A stretch of 64,000 nt of DNA from contig NZ_ATTE01000001.1 of assembly GCF_000419525.1 (NCBI RefSeq), positions 2,216,655 through 2,280,654 on the forward strand. The letters run 5' to 3'. Below, piece by piece: positions 42,379 to 51,572 of this stretch (the first letter of the stretch is position 1; every line of letters starts with the position of its first letter). Both the position numbers and the translations under genes were made by a program. The notes below the pieces were generated by a model. That model made no database searches, was not told the DNA's origin, and saw only the letters and a program-made list of their open reading frames with translations. The stretch comes from Leucothrix mucor DSM 2157. Lineage in GTDB: Bacteria > Pseudomonadota > Gammaproteobacteria > Thiotrichales > Thiotrichaceae.

Positions 42379-43980
42379 ATGCGAACTCTTACTGCTCGCG
42401 GGTCACTTAGTCATTATCTATTGGGGCTCCTGATAGTATTTCTCAGCTTACCGGCTGTGGCTAAAATGCCCATTGGTATTAATACCAATGAAGTTACACA
42501 GATGGATTCCAGCGTACCCTTCGTGGACTTATTTAAGATGTCCCTGCCCTTTGATGAGTCTAAAAAGCTCACCAAAGGCTATATTGAATACGATGAAAAC
42601 GGCTGGCCAACCAACCTCAAAGGTGGGGAGGCTGGCGCGAATGTCATTCATTGGCTGCCAGCAGGCGCTCTGCCTGAGGGTAACTACACCGTACTATATG
42701 ATGGCGAAGGCCAAATTACCTATGGTGATGATGCGCGTGCCGTGCATAGTGCACCCGGCAAAGATATTGTGCAGATCCGTTCAGGAAAGGATCAGTGGTT
42801 TAAAGTCACGATGAAAATTGTGCGCAGTGACCCACAAAACTATATCCGCAATATTCGCTTTCTAATGCCCGGCGGTATCTGCGCAAACAATCCGTTTAAG
42901 CGAGTGAATAGCCCGAAGCAATGCCCCGGCAATTTCCAGTCCTTTGAGCAATACCACGAACATATTCTGTTCAACCCTGATTATCTGAACTTTATGCGCC
43001 CGTTTAAGATTATTCGAATGATGAATATCAGCGGAATTACGCGCAATCACGTAAGCCAATGGGACAAGCTGCCACGCATGTCGCAAGCGACCTGGGCCGG
43101 TGCCGAAGGCCGACGCGGAGCACCACTTGAAGTTCAGGTGAAGCTGGCGAATAAGCTGAATGCAACGCCTTGGTTTAATATCCCTCAGGAAGCCGACGAC
43201 AATCTGATTCGCAATTATGCACAGTATGTAAAACAACACCTGCGCCCTCACCTGAAGCCTTATATTGAGTACACCAACGAGGCGTGGAATAGCGCATTCA
43301 CCAGTGCGGCGTATACCAAGAAAATGGGATTGGCACAGCGCTTAGATACTGACCGCGCACAGGCTGGTCATAAGTTTTACGTTAAGCGCTCTTTGGAAAT
43401 GTATCTCATTTGGCAACAAGTGTATGGCGGTACTAATCGTTTCACCCGTGTACTGGGTGGCTGGTCAGCTAATCCTCGTTTAACGCCCATCTTACTGAGC
43501 TATATGAATGCGTATCAGCAAGTGGATGCTTTTGCCATTGCGCCCTATTTCTTTGTACACCAGCGCAATTTACATGAGATTAAAACCGTACCGGATGTGT
43601 TCCGTTTGTTAAGAGATCCAAAAAACCCGTACTCTCTGGATAATGTTTACAACATGCTGGAGCGACAGAAAGTTGAGGCAGATAAGTACAAGGTTAAGTT
43701 GATTGCTTATGAAGGTGGGCAGCATTTGGTAGCTTCGGGGACTCGTTCGACTAAGGATCACCCGAATCCGCAACTGATTGGTGCCAACCGTGCACACCCA
43801 ATGGAAACGATGTACGTAGAGTTTCTAACAAATTGGGCACGGATCACGGGCAACCAGCCTTTTGTCACATTCTCAGCACCACGTACCTATCAATTTTTTG
43901 GCAGCTGGGGCATTAAAGAACATATTAATCAACCGGCGGCTAAAGCCCCTAAATATCGCGGCATTGCCCGCTTCTTTTAA
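42379..43980 (+). CDS. Secreted GH-A-like protein, probable polysaccharide-active
   Basis: 533 residues; GGAGG lies 7 nt before the ATG and a signal peptide ends near A-V-A (residue ~28). After an N-terminal beta-rich region (~30-175), a barrel-like region follows with N-E in YIEYTNEAWNS (E301, candidate acid/base) and E445 in LIAYEGGQH (candidate nucleophile), the spacing and wording expected for clan GH-A hydrolases. Similar proteins are often labelled cellulose-binding or hypothetical. Start is 29 bp after der and the arsC-like gene follows by 12 bp. No glycan specificity can be given. Confidence 0.65.
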   Translation: MRTLTARGSLSHYLLGLLIVFLSLPAVAKMPIGINTNEVTQMDSSVPFVDLFKMSLPFDESKKLTKGYIEYDENGWPTNLKGGEAGANVIHWLPAGALPEGNYTVLYDGEGQITYGDDARAVHSAPGKDIVQIRSGKDQWFKVTMKIVRSDPQNYIRNIRFLMPGGICANNPFKRVNSPKQCPGNFQSFEQYHEHILFNPDYLNFMRPFKIIRMMNISGITRNHVSQWDKLPRMSQATWAGAEGRRGAPLEVQVKLANKLNATPWFNIPQEADDNLIRNYAQYVKQHLRPHLKPYIEYTNEAWNSAFTSAAYTKKMGLAQRLDTDRAQAGHKFYVKRSLEMYLIWQQVYGGTNRFTRVLGGWSANPRLTPILLSYMNAYQQVDAFAIAPYFFVHQRNLHEIKTVPDVFRLLRDPKNPYSLDNVYNMLERQKVEADKYKVKLIAYEGGQHLVASGTRSTKDHPNPQLIGANRAHPMETMYVEFLTNWARITGNQPFVTFSAPRTYQFFGSWGIKEHINQPAAKAPKYRGIARFF

Positions 43981-43992
43981 GGAAATACGCTC

Positions 43993-44340
43993 ATGACTGT
44001 AATGCTTTATGGTATTAAAAACTGCGATACCGTGAAGAAAGCTCGCAAGTTTTTGGATCAACATCAGGTTGCTTACGAATTTCACGACTATCGTGAAGAA
44101 GGTGTCAACCCGATCCAACTTGCCGCTTGGGCTAAGGAACTGGGCTGGGAAGCGCTGCTGAATAAACGCAGCACGACCTGGCGTCAGCTTCCGGATGAAA
44201 CTAAAGACAATATCAATGAAGTACTGGCGATGATGGTAATGGAAGACCAACCTACCCTTATTAAGCGCCCAGTACTGGAACTGCCTGATCGCGTGTTAGT
44301 GGGCTTCAATGAAGCCACTTACACAGAAATTTTTAACTGA
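43993..44340 (+). CDS. yffB: ArsC/Spx-family protein YffB
   Basis: 115 residues with a thioredoxin-like fold: MLYGIKNCDTVKKARKFLDQ (Cys near 11), FHDYREEGV and LIKRPVLE. The single cysteine in GIKNCDTVK matches YffB, which lacks the second redox cysteine of Spx. AAGGAA precedes the ATG. It sits directly upstream of dapE, as in E. coli. Its reductase role is not established. Confidence 0.88.
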   Translation: MTVMLYGIKNCDTVKKARKFLDQHQVAYEFHDYREEGVNPIQLAAWAKELGWEALLNKRSTTWRQLPDETKDNINEVLAMMVMEDQPTLIKRPVLELPDRVLVGFNEATYTEIFN

Positions 44341-44376
44341 ACGTCGTACACCTGTACTACCCGGATAGACAATAAT

Positions 44377-45507
44377 ATGAATGAAACGCTCGCACTGACT
44401 CAAGACCTGATCAACCGAAACTCTGTCACACCGGAGGATGCAGGCTGTCAGCCACTGCTTTGCAAACGTCTGGAACCATTGGGCTTTACCGCAGAGCATA
44501 TGCGCTTTGAAGAAGTGGATAATCTCTGGTTACGTCGCGGTACTGAAGCGCCGGTATTCTGCTTTGCAGGCCATACCGATGTCGTGCCGGTTGGCCCAAT
44601 CGAGCGTTGGAATAGCAACCCGTTTGAAGCTGAAATTCGTGATGGCATGCTGTACGGACGTGGCGCGGCGGATATGAAAGCCAGTATTGCGGCATTTACT
44701 GTGGCTACTGAGCGCTTTATTAAAGACTATCCAGACCATAACGGCTCACTCGCGTATTTGATCACTAGTGATGAAGAAGGCCCGTCGGTTAACGGCACGG
44801 TTAAAGTCATTGAAACACTCGAAGCGCGTAATGAAAAAATCGACTGGTGTTTAGTTGGCGAGCCATCCAGCACTAACAAGCTGGGCGATATGGTCAAAAA
44901 CGGCCGTCGTGGTTCGCTCAATGGCTACCTGACCATCAATGGCTTACAAGGCCATGTAGCCTACCCTCAGCGTGGCCGCAATGCGGTACACCTGACGACA
45001 CCCATGCTGGCTGAGCTACTGGAAATGCAGTGGGATAATGGAAACGACTTCTTCCCACCGACCACTTTTCAGGTCTCCAATATCAATTCAGGCACCGGCG
45101 CGACCAATATCATTCCGGGACACCTTGATCTGATTATCAACTTCCGTTTTTCAACTGAGGTCACTGCTGATCAATTAATGGAACGTGTTGAAAACCTGCT
45201 GAAAAAACACGAGCTGGACTATGAGCTGAAGTGGATACTCTCAGGAAATCCATTTCTGACGGCTGAAGGCAAGCTACTCACTGCTGCACAAGCTGCGATC
45301 TTGGAAGTCACTGGCACAGAAACTGAGCTATCGACCTCTGGAGGCACTTCAGATGGTCGCTTTATCGCCCCTACTGGCGCGCAGGTGCTGGAACTTGGAC
45401 CTTGCAATGCCACCATTCACCAAATCAATGAATGTGTGGCTGTAGCCGATCTGGAGCCACTGGAAGAAATCTACTACCAGATGATGAAAAAGCTGCTAGT
45501 TGATTAG
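44377..45507 (+). CDS. dapE: Succinyl-diaminopimelate desuccinylase DapE
   Basis: 376 residues. Metal and catalytic residues are present: [12 protein letters not shown] (metal His and catalytic Asp), [21 protein letters not shown] (catalytic Glu-Glu), and late [12 protein letters not shown] plus [10 protein letters not shown] (metal His). It removes succinate in lysine and meso-diaminopimelate synthesis. It is 36 bp after yffB and ends 3 bp from the convergent truA stop. Confidence 0.96.
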   Translation: MNETLALTQDLINRNSVTPEDAGCQPLLCKRLEPLGFTAEHMRFEEVDNLWLRRGTEAPVFCFAGHTDVVPVGPIERWNSNPFEAEIRDGMLYGRGAADMKASIAAFTVATERFIKDYPDHNGSLAYLITSDEEGPSVNGTVKVIETLEARNEKIDWCLVGEPSSTNKLGDMVKNGRRGSLNGYLTINGLQGHVAYPQRGRNAVHLTTPMLAELLEMQWDNGNDFFPPTTFQVSNINSGTGATNIIPGHLDLIINFRFSTEVTADQLMERVENLLKKHELDYELKWILSGNPFLTAEGKLLTAAQAAILEVTGTETELSTSGGTSDGRFIAPTGAQVLELGPCNATIHQINECVAVADLEPLEEIYYQMMKKLLVD

Positions 45508-45510
45508 TTT

Positions 45511-46293
45511 CTAGATAGCCAGCCGTGGTAAGTGGTATTCCGTTGGCAGTCCAAACTCTGCTGGATAATCCACATGCACAAAATACAAACCGCCGGCAGG
45601 TGCTGTAGCACCGGCAAACCGGCGGTTTTTTTGTGCCATCAATTCAGGAATCCAGCTTGTAGGCTGCTTACCCTCACCCACCAAAAACAAGGTGCCTGCG
45701 ATATTGCGCACCATGTGATACAAAAAGGCATTCGCCTTTACATCCAGATAAATCATATCGGCTTCACGTGTTACGGAAATATCCAGCAATTCACGCACTG
45801 CATGCTTGGCTTGGCAACCTGCCGCGCGCAAGCTGGTAAAATCCTGACGCCCCATAAGGTGCTGTGCTGCTTCATGCATCGCCTCGTGATCCAGAGGGTT
45901 TCGATACCAAGAGACTCGATTAAACAATACCGCTGGACGTGTATCCCGATTCAGTACGATATAGCGATAACGGCGCGCGCCTGCTGAAAAACGAGCATGG
46001 AAGCTATCATCAGTCTCTTGCACCCAACGCAAGGTGACGGTATCTGGCAAATTGCTATTAATCCCCAGTTTCCAGCTATGCAGCGAGCGAGGCGCTTCGC
46101 TTTCAAAATGAATAATCTGACCAATGCCGTGTACGCCAGTATCGGTTCTGCCCGCACAAATCACCTTAACAGGATGATTAGCGACGCGCGAGATCGCTTC
46201 TTCAACGGCGGCCTGCACCGAGACGCCATGCTTGAGAAACTGCCAGCCCATAAAGGCGCTACCGTCATATTCTATGCAAGCTGCATACTTCAT
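45511..46293 (-). CDS. truA: tRNA pseudouridine38-40 synthase TruA
   Basis: 260 residues from ATG at 46293; a TTG two codons upstream is less likely. The catalytic Asp is in CAGRTDTGVHGIGQ (~51-64); YDGSAFMGWQ and FLYHMVRNIAGT are signature segments. It modifies uridines in the tRNA anticodon arm. It is downstream of fimV as in Pseudomonas, separated by a terminator. Confidence 0.96.
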   Translation of the reverse strand: MKYAACIEYDGSAFMGWQFLKHGVSVQAAVEEAISRVANHPVKVICAGRTDTGVHGIGQIIHFESEAPRSLHSWKLGINSNLPDTVTLRWVQETDDSFHARFSAGARRYRYIVLNRDTRPAVLFNRVSWYRNPLDHEAMHEAAQHLMGRQDFTSLRAAGCQAKHAVRELLDISVTREADMIYLDVKANAFLYHMVRNIAGTLFLVGEGKQPTSWIPELMAQKNRRFAGATAPAGGLYFVHVDYPAEFGLPTEYHLPRLAI

Positions 46294-46342
46294 AAACAAA
46301 TTCTGTGGGGTTTAAAAGGCGCTATTCTAACAGGCTAAACGC

Positions 46343-46367
46343 AAAAAGGCCGGACTATTGTCCGGCC
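46343..46367 (-). terminator. Rho-independent terminator after fimV
   Basis: On the minus strand GGCCGGAC, 4-nt loop, GTCCGGCC is followed by TTTTT. It separates fimV from truA. Confidence 0.92.
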
Positions 46368-46394
46368 TCTGTATTGGCGTACTACGGCTAGGTA

Positions 46395-49300
46395 TTAACC
46401 CGCCTGATGTAGCATCTCTTCAGCTTCGCGTCGCTGATCATCATTACCTTCATTGATCACTTCTTCCAGCGTGCTGCGAGCACCTTCGACATCACCCATA
46501 TCCATGTAAGCACGTGCTAAGTCCAGCTTAGTACTGATCTGTGCTTCCACCAGGTCATCGTCGCTATCGGTTTCTAAGTCTAGAAAAGATAGGTCATCAT
46601 CAATTTCACCAAGCATGTCGTGGTTAGTTGCCACTTCTGCTTTTGGTGCCATTTTGTAAACGCTGTTCTCTGGCAGAATCTTACCAACACCTTCACTAGA
46701 ACCATCCAGTGCCAGATTCAGATTAGCCATGCTCAGGTCATTGTTATCCAAGTCGCTTAGCAGCTCAGTGTTGCTTTCGCCCAGATCAAGGTCATTGAAA
46801 TCATCAAAATCGAAGTTATCAATGTCAAAGTCAGTCGTCAGCTCTTCTTCTTTTTTATCGGCGGCATCAGGTGAAGCTGCAACTGGCGCCTCATCTTCGA
46901 TATCGTCATCTAACTCAAAGTCGCTGAAGTCGAAATCCATATTGTCTAGATCAGCATCTGGCAACTCATCAGTTACTTGCTCTGCTTTAGTATCCAAGTC
47001 CAGACCATCAAGATCCAAATCGTCTAAGCCATCCAAGTCAGCAGTGGTTTCTTCTTTGATGTCACCAGACGCTAATAAGCTATCCAGATCCATCTCATCA
47101 AAATCCAGTGACTCAGGAGTCTCTACCTTTGGCATCTCAAGATCATCAGTCAGATCGCCAACGGTATCGGCAGCACTGTCTTTCAAATCCCCCAGACCGG
47201 CATTCAGATCGTCAAGACCGTTACCAGCCATGTCACCTAAATCATCCAGCTTGTCTTTGCCTGAGTCTGCAATCGCTTTACCCGCAGTGACTGCAATGCC
47301 ACCTGCGACCGCTGCAGCACCCGCAGCTTTAGCAACGCCACCCATTCCGCCTGAAATATCAGACTTTAAGCTGTCTGGTACGCCACCGGTTGAGAACAAA
47401 GAGTTACCTGGCAGCATCTTACGACCCCAGCCACTCACTTTATCCCACAGTGCATCTTTATTCGGACCTTCAAGCTGTGCGAACTCTGCCGCTTCGGTAG
47501 CAAAGGCATCTTTGTTATCTGAAGCGTGGTAGTTTTCAAGCAACTTAGCACGGTACTCAAGGTTATCTGGTTGGCTAGCAATCGCCTTCTTCAGCTCAAC
47601 TTCTGCCTGCTCGTGCAAACCATATACGATGTAAACATCGGCTTCCTGAAGAATGTCATCTTCGCTCTGATCCTGATCTTGTACTGGTGCCGCAGCTGCT
47701 GCTTTTGGCGCAGCCGGTGTCGGAGTCGGTGCAGCAACTTCGTTGTTCAGCTCATCCATTGGATCAGCACTGAAGTCTGCTTTAGGGTTCTTGGTGTCGC
47801 CTAAGCCAGCAAACGGATCGCTGCTATTTGCATCACCTGATGGCTCATTTGGCTCATCACCGAATGTACTAGTACCCGGAGAGAACGTCGGATCATCAAA
47901 ATCGATCGGACTGTAATCTTCGTATTCTTCTTTGGCATTGCGACGACGCATGAACAAGAAGCCTGCCAGTAATGCCAGCAGAGATCCTGCACCCAGTCCC
48001 ATCACCAAAGGAGAGCTCAGCATGCTCAACAAGCCATCATCTTCTTCAACGGCAGCTGGTGCGTTCAGAGCGCTATCAATCTGACTATCCAACTGATCGG
48101 TAACCGGCGGCTGGAAGATTTCAGGTTGCGTGGTATCAGTAATGATCGCCATTGGATCTTCTGATTCACGAACGATGGTACCTTCTGGCGCATCTGCTTC
48201 AGCGAGTTGCTGCTGAATGCCCATGCCCTGCTCAAGTGCCGGATCGCTGGCAATGATATCTGTTTCCAGCTCATCATCGCTAATTGGGAGTGGCGGCTTG
48301 CCTAAGCTTGCCTGAAGTTCCGCTAACTGCTCATTCTTCAGTGTAATCAGACGATTCTTCTTACGTAACAGCGACTCAAGCTCGGTAACCCGGGATTGCA
48401 GTTCGTTGTTTTCCTGAGTTCTAGCCGTCAAAGACTCACTCGCTAGCGTCAACTGGCGATTCAAGTCATCAAGCTTAGCCTGACCTGCCAGATTCCCGCT
48501 ATTAGCTGAGTTATTGTTCGTTGAGCCCAGAACTTCCATTCTAGCTTCGCTAGTGGTTGGAGCCGTGCTACGAGGTGTCGGTGTATTATTAGTCGCCGCC
48601 GCTTTAGGCGCACTAGCAACTCTGGTTGGTGCTGCACGAGACTTCCAATCAGACGTCTGAGATTTAATTTCCTGACGAGCCTGTGAAATCGTAATGCGTC
48701 GCGCTTCATCAACTGAAGGACGACGTAAATCAACACCAGCTTTTAAGTTATTAATGTTACGACGACGGAAAGCAGTCGGGTTCGCTTCAAACAGAGCAAT
48801 CATCATCTGTTCGGTACGTACGCCGTTATAACCCACTTTCTTCGCTACTTTATAAAGTGTGTCACCGCTTCTTACGCGGTAAGTACGACCAACACCTGTA
48901 CGGCTCTTAGTGGCGGCTGCCTGAGCAAGCGGCGCACTTGGACGTCTCAAGCCATCATTAACCGGCGCGGCGGCCTGTTGCTGACGAGCTTGCTGCTGTT
49001 GCGCAATAATGCGTTGGCGCTGTTGCTCACGTGCTGCAGTCTGATTAGCAATCGCTTGTTGCTGGCGTTGCTGTTGTGATTGCAGAGTATTGACAGGATC
49101 AGGACGTACACCGGCCGTGTTACTGGCAATGGAGGTACCTGGCTGCATCAATACAGGTGGGTCTAATAGCACCGTGTATTCTTTTAACAACTGACCGTTA
49201 GGCCAGCTCACTTCCAATAGGAAGTTAATGAAAGGCTCTTTAATCGCTTCAGCAGAACTGACCAGAATAACTGGCTTGCCGTTCTGAATCGTGGAACGAA

Positions 49301-49541
49301 AACGTAGACTGTTTAAATAGTTCGGACGGTCAATACCGACTCGACTAAACACTGATGGCGAAGCAACTTTGACACGAAGTTGACTTGGGTCAGTGCCATT
49401 AGTAGAGAGTAAGTCTATTTTAGCGTTAAAAGGTTGGTTAAGGTGTGAAGCAGACTCAATCTCACCTAAGCCTAGTGCAAGCGTTACTCCTGGGTAGGTA
49501 ATAGCCATGCAGATAGCTAAACTTAAGGTCTTTTTATTCAC
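46395..49541 (-). CDS. fimV: Peptidoglycan-binding pole-organising protein FimV
   Basis: 1048 residues from GTG at 49541 with AAGGGG upstream. It has a signal peptide, the FimV N-terminal domain (LGEIESASHLNQPFNAKIDL), a LysM motif (YRVRSGDTLYKVAKKVGYNG, ~218-237), coiled-coil (~355-410), one membrane helix (SPLVMGLGAGSLLALLAGFL, ~505-525), a long acidic low-complexity region rich in DLD/DDLD, and the conserved C-terminal TPR-like domain (KLDLARAYMDMGDVEGARST). It organises type IV pilus and polar assemblies. A notable acidic run near 760-920 contributes many Asp-Leu repeats. Confidence 0.94.
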   Translation of the reverse strand: MNKKTLSLAICMAITYPGVTLALGLGEIESASHLNQPFNAKIDLLSTNGTDPSQLRVKVASPSVFSRVGIDRPNYLNSLRFRSTIQNGKPVILVSSAEAIKEPFINFLLEVSWPNGQLLKEYTVLLDPPVLMQPGTSIASNTAGVRPDPVNTLQSQQQRQQQAIANQTAAREQQRQRIIAQQQQARQQQAAAPVNDGLRRPSAPLAQAAATKSRTGVGRTYRVRSGDTLYKVAKKVGYNGVRTEQMMIALFEANPTAFRRRNINNLKAGVDLRRPSVDEARRITISQARQEIKSQTSDWKSRAAPTRVASAPKAAATNNTPTPRSTAPTTSEARMEVLGSTNNNSANSGNLAGQAKLDDLNRQLTLASESLTARTQENNELQSRVTELESLLRKKNRLITLKNEQLAELQASLGKPPLPISDDELETDIIASDPALEQGMGIQQQLAEADAPEGTIVRESEDPMAIITDTTQPEIFQPPVTDQLDSQIDSALNAPAAVEEDDGLLSMLSSPLVMGLGAGSLLALLAGFLFMRRRNAKEEYEDYSPIDFDDPTFSPGTSTFGDEPNEPSGDANSSDPFAGLGDTKNPKADFSADPMDELNNEVAAPTPTPAAPKAAAAAPVQDQDQSEDDILQEADVYIVYGLHEQAEVELKKAIASQPDNLEYRAKLLENYHASDNKDAFATEAAEFAQLEGPNKDALWDKVSGWGRKMLPGNSLFSTGGVPDSLKSDISGGMGGVAKAAGAAAVAGGIAVTAGKAIADSGKDKLDDLGDMAGNGLDDLNAGLGDLKDSAADTVGDLTDDLEMPKVETPESLDFDEMDLDSLLASGDIKEETTADLDGLDDLDLDGLDLDTKAEQVTDELPDADLDNMDFDFSDFELDDDIEDEAPVAASPDAADKKEEELTTDFDIDNFDFDDFNDLDLGESNTELLSDLDNNDLSMANLNLALDGSSEGVGKILPENSVYKMAPKAEVATNHDMLGEIDDDLSFLDLETDSDDDLVEAQISTKLDLARAYMDMGDVEGARSTLEEVINEGNDDQRREAEEMLHQAG

Positions 49542-49859
49542 TTGTTAATCCCCTTCTTAAGCAATAACGCTCTATCCATTCCATATGTATCACAAGACTT
49601 TGTCTTTCTCGTATTGGCTGTTCGAATCATGAGCGGTGCTTTGTTGTTATTTTATTTATATTCAAGAGTGTGTTACGTATACAAGTTGAGAACATTTGTT
49701 CATTCTGAACTCACCGGAATCAACACGCTTTCCGACCGTGTGTAATTAATAGCAACATACCAATGAATAGTACCTTAATAATTCAATTTAACTGTCAATA
49801 TCTGACGAGTGATTGTCATAATGTGACAATTCACTGTCAGCTTTCAAGCTTTACTAGGA
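49542..49859. other. fimV upstream region, no gene
   Basis: 318 bp between usg and fimV. A 67-codon plus-strand frame here lacks a ribosome site and family features. The notable content is the phased TGTCA array at 49793-49839 (separate entry). Confidence 0.6.
49793..49839. promoter_or_regulatory. Phased operator array: three TGTCA half-sites 21 bp apart
   Basis: TGTCA begins at 49793, 49814 and 49835, exactly 21 bp apart, two turns of the helix. The first two are paired with TGACG and TGACA after a 5-nt spacer (TGTCA-N5-TGAC), the second extended to ATTGTCA/TGACAAT. Same-face spacing suggests cooperative binding of a dimeric regulator, presumably for fimV (starts 252 bp downstream on the minus strand) or read-through from usg. 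The regulator is unidentified. Confidence 0.6.
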
Positions 49860-50882
49860 CTAAAGGTAATCAGTGATTAAAATTTCTGCGATCTGAATAC
49901 TATTTAAAGCAGCACCTTTTCGTACATTATCAGCAACAACCCATAGATTCAAACCATTTGAATAAGACACATCTTCTCTGATTCGACTAACGAAAACGGC
50001 GTCATTATTGACTCCTTCCGTCACTGGCGTCGGATAAACTTTGCCTGCAATGTCATCCATTAGTGTCACTCCGGCCGCTGACATCAGCAATTCTTGTGCC
50101 ACTTCAGCCGTAATTTTCTCACGGGTTTCAATGTGCAGTGACATAGCATGACCAAAGAACACAGGAACCTGTACCGCAGTCGGGTTAACTAAGACCTCTT
50201 CATCCTCCCAAATCTTCTGCGTTTCGGTGAGCATTCTCATTTCTTCGCGGGTATAGCCATTCTCTTCAGCTTCATCAATCTGTGGCAATACGTTGAAAGC
50301 GATTTGTTTGGCGAACACAGAATGCTTAGCCTCACGACCATTCAACAGTTGTGCTGTCTGCGATGCCAACTCCTGAACACCATTCTTACCTGCACCAGAG
50401 ACTGACTGATAGGTCGACGCATTAACTCGCATGACCTTCACTTGCTCGTGAATAGCCTGCAGGGCAACCAGCATCGCAATAGTATTACTGGATGGGGTCG
50501 AGATAATGCCACGGTTGCTGTACTCGGCAATTGCGTGAGCATTTACTTCAGGAATTACCAACGGCACATCGTAGTCAGTGCGGAACTGTGCGGAATGATC
50601 AATTGCCACACAGCCCGCCAAGGCCGCAATCGGTACAAAAGTAGCGGAGACTTCTTCTGAAGTTGCGAAAAAGGCAATTTGTACCTGACTAAAGTCGAAA
50701 TCCTCAAGGCGCGCCACTTTGATGTAAGACCCACCAAACTCCAGTCGGGTGCCCGCTAAGTCATCCGTATCTAAGAGGTGCAGTGTGCCGATCGGGAAAT
50801 CGCGTTCTGCCAGAATGGACAGTAACGTCTCACCGACCGTACCTGTTGCTCCGACTATTGCGATATCGTAAGTGTTGCGCAT
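49860..50882 (-). CDS. usg: Usg-like protein, aspartate-semialdehyde dehydrogenase paralogue lacking the catalytic cysteine
   Basis: 340 residues. NAD(P)-binding GATGTVGETLLSIL and the overall order match Asd. However, the active-site segment reads GIISTPSSNTIAMLVALQ near 122-139, where active enzymes have N-C-S/T; the nucleophile Cys is replaced by Ser and the preceding Asn-Pro-Asn is altered. This matches Usg proteins, which sit before fimV or truA in other gammaproteobacteria. Activity as a dehydrogenase is therefore unlikely; function of Usg is unknown. It is downstream of leuD (51 bp). Confidence 0.82.
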   Translation of the reverse strand: MRNTYDIAIVGATGTVGETLLSILAERDFPIGTLHLLDTDDLAGTRLEFGGSYIKVARLEDFDFSQVQIAFFATSEEVSATFVPIAALAGCVAIDHSAQFRTDYDVPLVIPEVNAHAIAEYSNRGIISTPSSNTIAMLVALQAIHEQVKVMRVNASTYQSVSGAGKNGVQELASQTAQLLNGREAKHSVFAKQIAFNVLPQIDEAEENGYTREEMRMLTETQKIWEDEEVLVNPTAVQVPVFFGHAMSLHIETREKITAEVAQELLMSAAGVTLMDDIAGKVYPTPVTEGVNNDAVFVSRIREDVSYSNGLNLWVVADNVRKGAALNSIQIAEILITDYL

Positions 50883-50933
50883 TTCAAATTCCTTTATTAA
50901 CTTTAGGTGTTACGTGTAAATGATTGATTAGTA

Positions 50934-51572
50934 TTAATTAAACAACCATGGGGTTTTACTTTTTTGTGAGGTTTCGTAGGCTTTAATGCTATTGGCATGC
51001 TGTAAAGTCAAGGCGATATCATCTAATCCATTGATCAGACAATACTTACGAAACTCATCAATATCAAAGGCATAGCGCTCACCATCTGGTGTTTCAACGC
51101 ACTGCTCTTCAAGGTTAATGGTTAGCTCATAACCTTCGTTCGCTTCTACTTTCTCAAATAAAGAAGAAACAATATCTTCATTTAAAACAATAGGTAAGAA
51201 ACCATTCTTAAAGCTATTATTGAAGAATATATCAGCAAAGCTTGGCGCAATTACGGCTCTGAAGCCCGCATCATCCAGTGCCCAGACCGCATGTTCACGT
51301 GATGAGCCACAGCCGAAGTTACGGCGTGCTAGTAATACTGAGCCGCCTTTATAACGAGGCTTGTTTAAAACGAAGTCTGGATTCGGTGTACGCTTGGTGT
51401 GGTCCATGCCCGGCTCGCCAGGTTCCAGATAACGCCAGTCATCAAACAGCGTCGGGCCAAAACCGCTACGCTTAATCGACTTCAGGTATTGCTTAGGAAT
51501 GATGGCATCGGTATCCACATTTGAGCGGTCCAATGGCACGACTAAGCCGGTGTGTACTGTAAACTTTTCCAT
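50934..51572 (-). CDS. leuD: 3-isopropylmalate dehydratase small subunit LeuD
   Basis: 212 residues. Signature segments are [20 protein letters not shown] and [17 protein letters not shown]. With LeuC it isomerises isopropylmalate in leucine synthesis. Its ATG overlaps the leuC stop by one base (TAATG), with AAGGAG inside the end of leuC. Confidence 0.97.
   Translation of the reverse strand: MEKFTVHTGLVVPLDRSNVDTDAIIPKQYLKSIKRSGFGPTLFDDWRYLEPGEPGMDHTKRTPNPDFVLNKPRYKGGSVLLARRNFGCGSSREHAVWALDDAGFRAVIAPSFADIFFNNSFKNGFLPIVLNEDIVSSLFEKVEANEGYELTINLEEQCVETPDGERYAFDIDEFRKYCLINGLDDIALTLQHANSIKAYETSQKSKTPWLFN

Noticed and set aside
46729-47532. 267-codon plus-strand open frame rich in Ser/Lys
   Set aside because: Antisense to the Asp/Leu-rich part of fimV; its serine richness mirrors the repeated Asp-Leu codons. 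No family or ribosome support.
48950-49090. Repetitive CTG/TTG tract as a possible CRISPR or tandem array
   Set aside because: It encodes the Gln-rich linker of FimV (QQQ runs); no spacers or regular repeat units.
49860-50882. Functional aspartate-semialdehyde dehydrogenase (asd)
   Set aside because: The catalytic cysteine is absent and the context matches usg.
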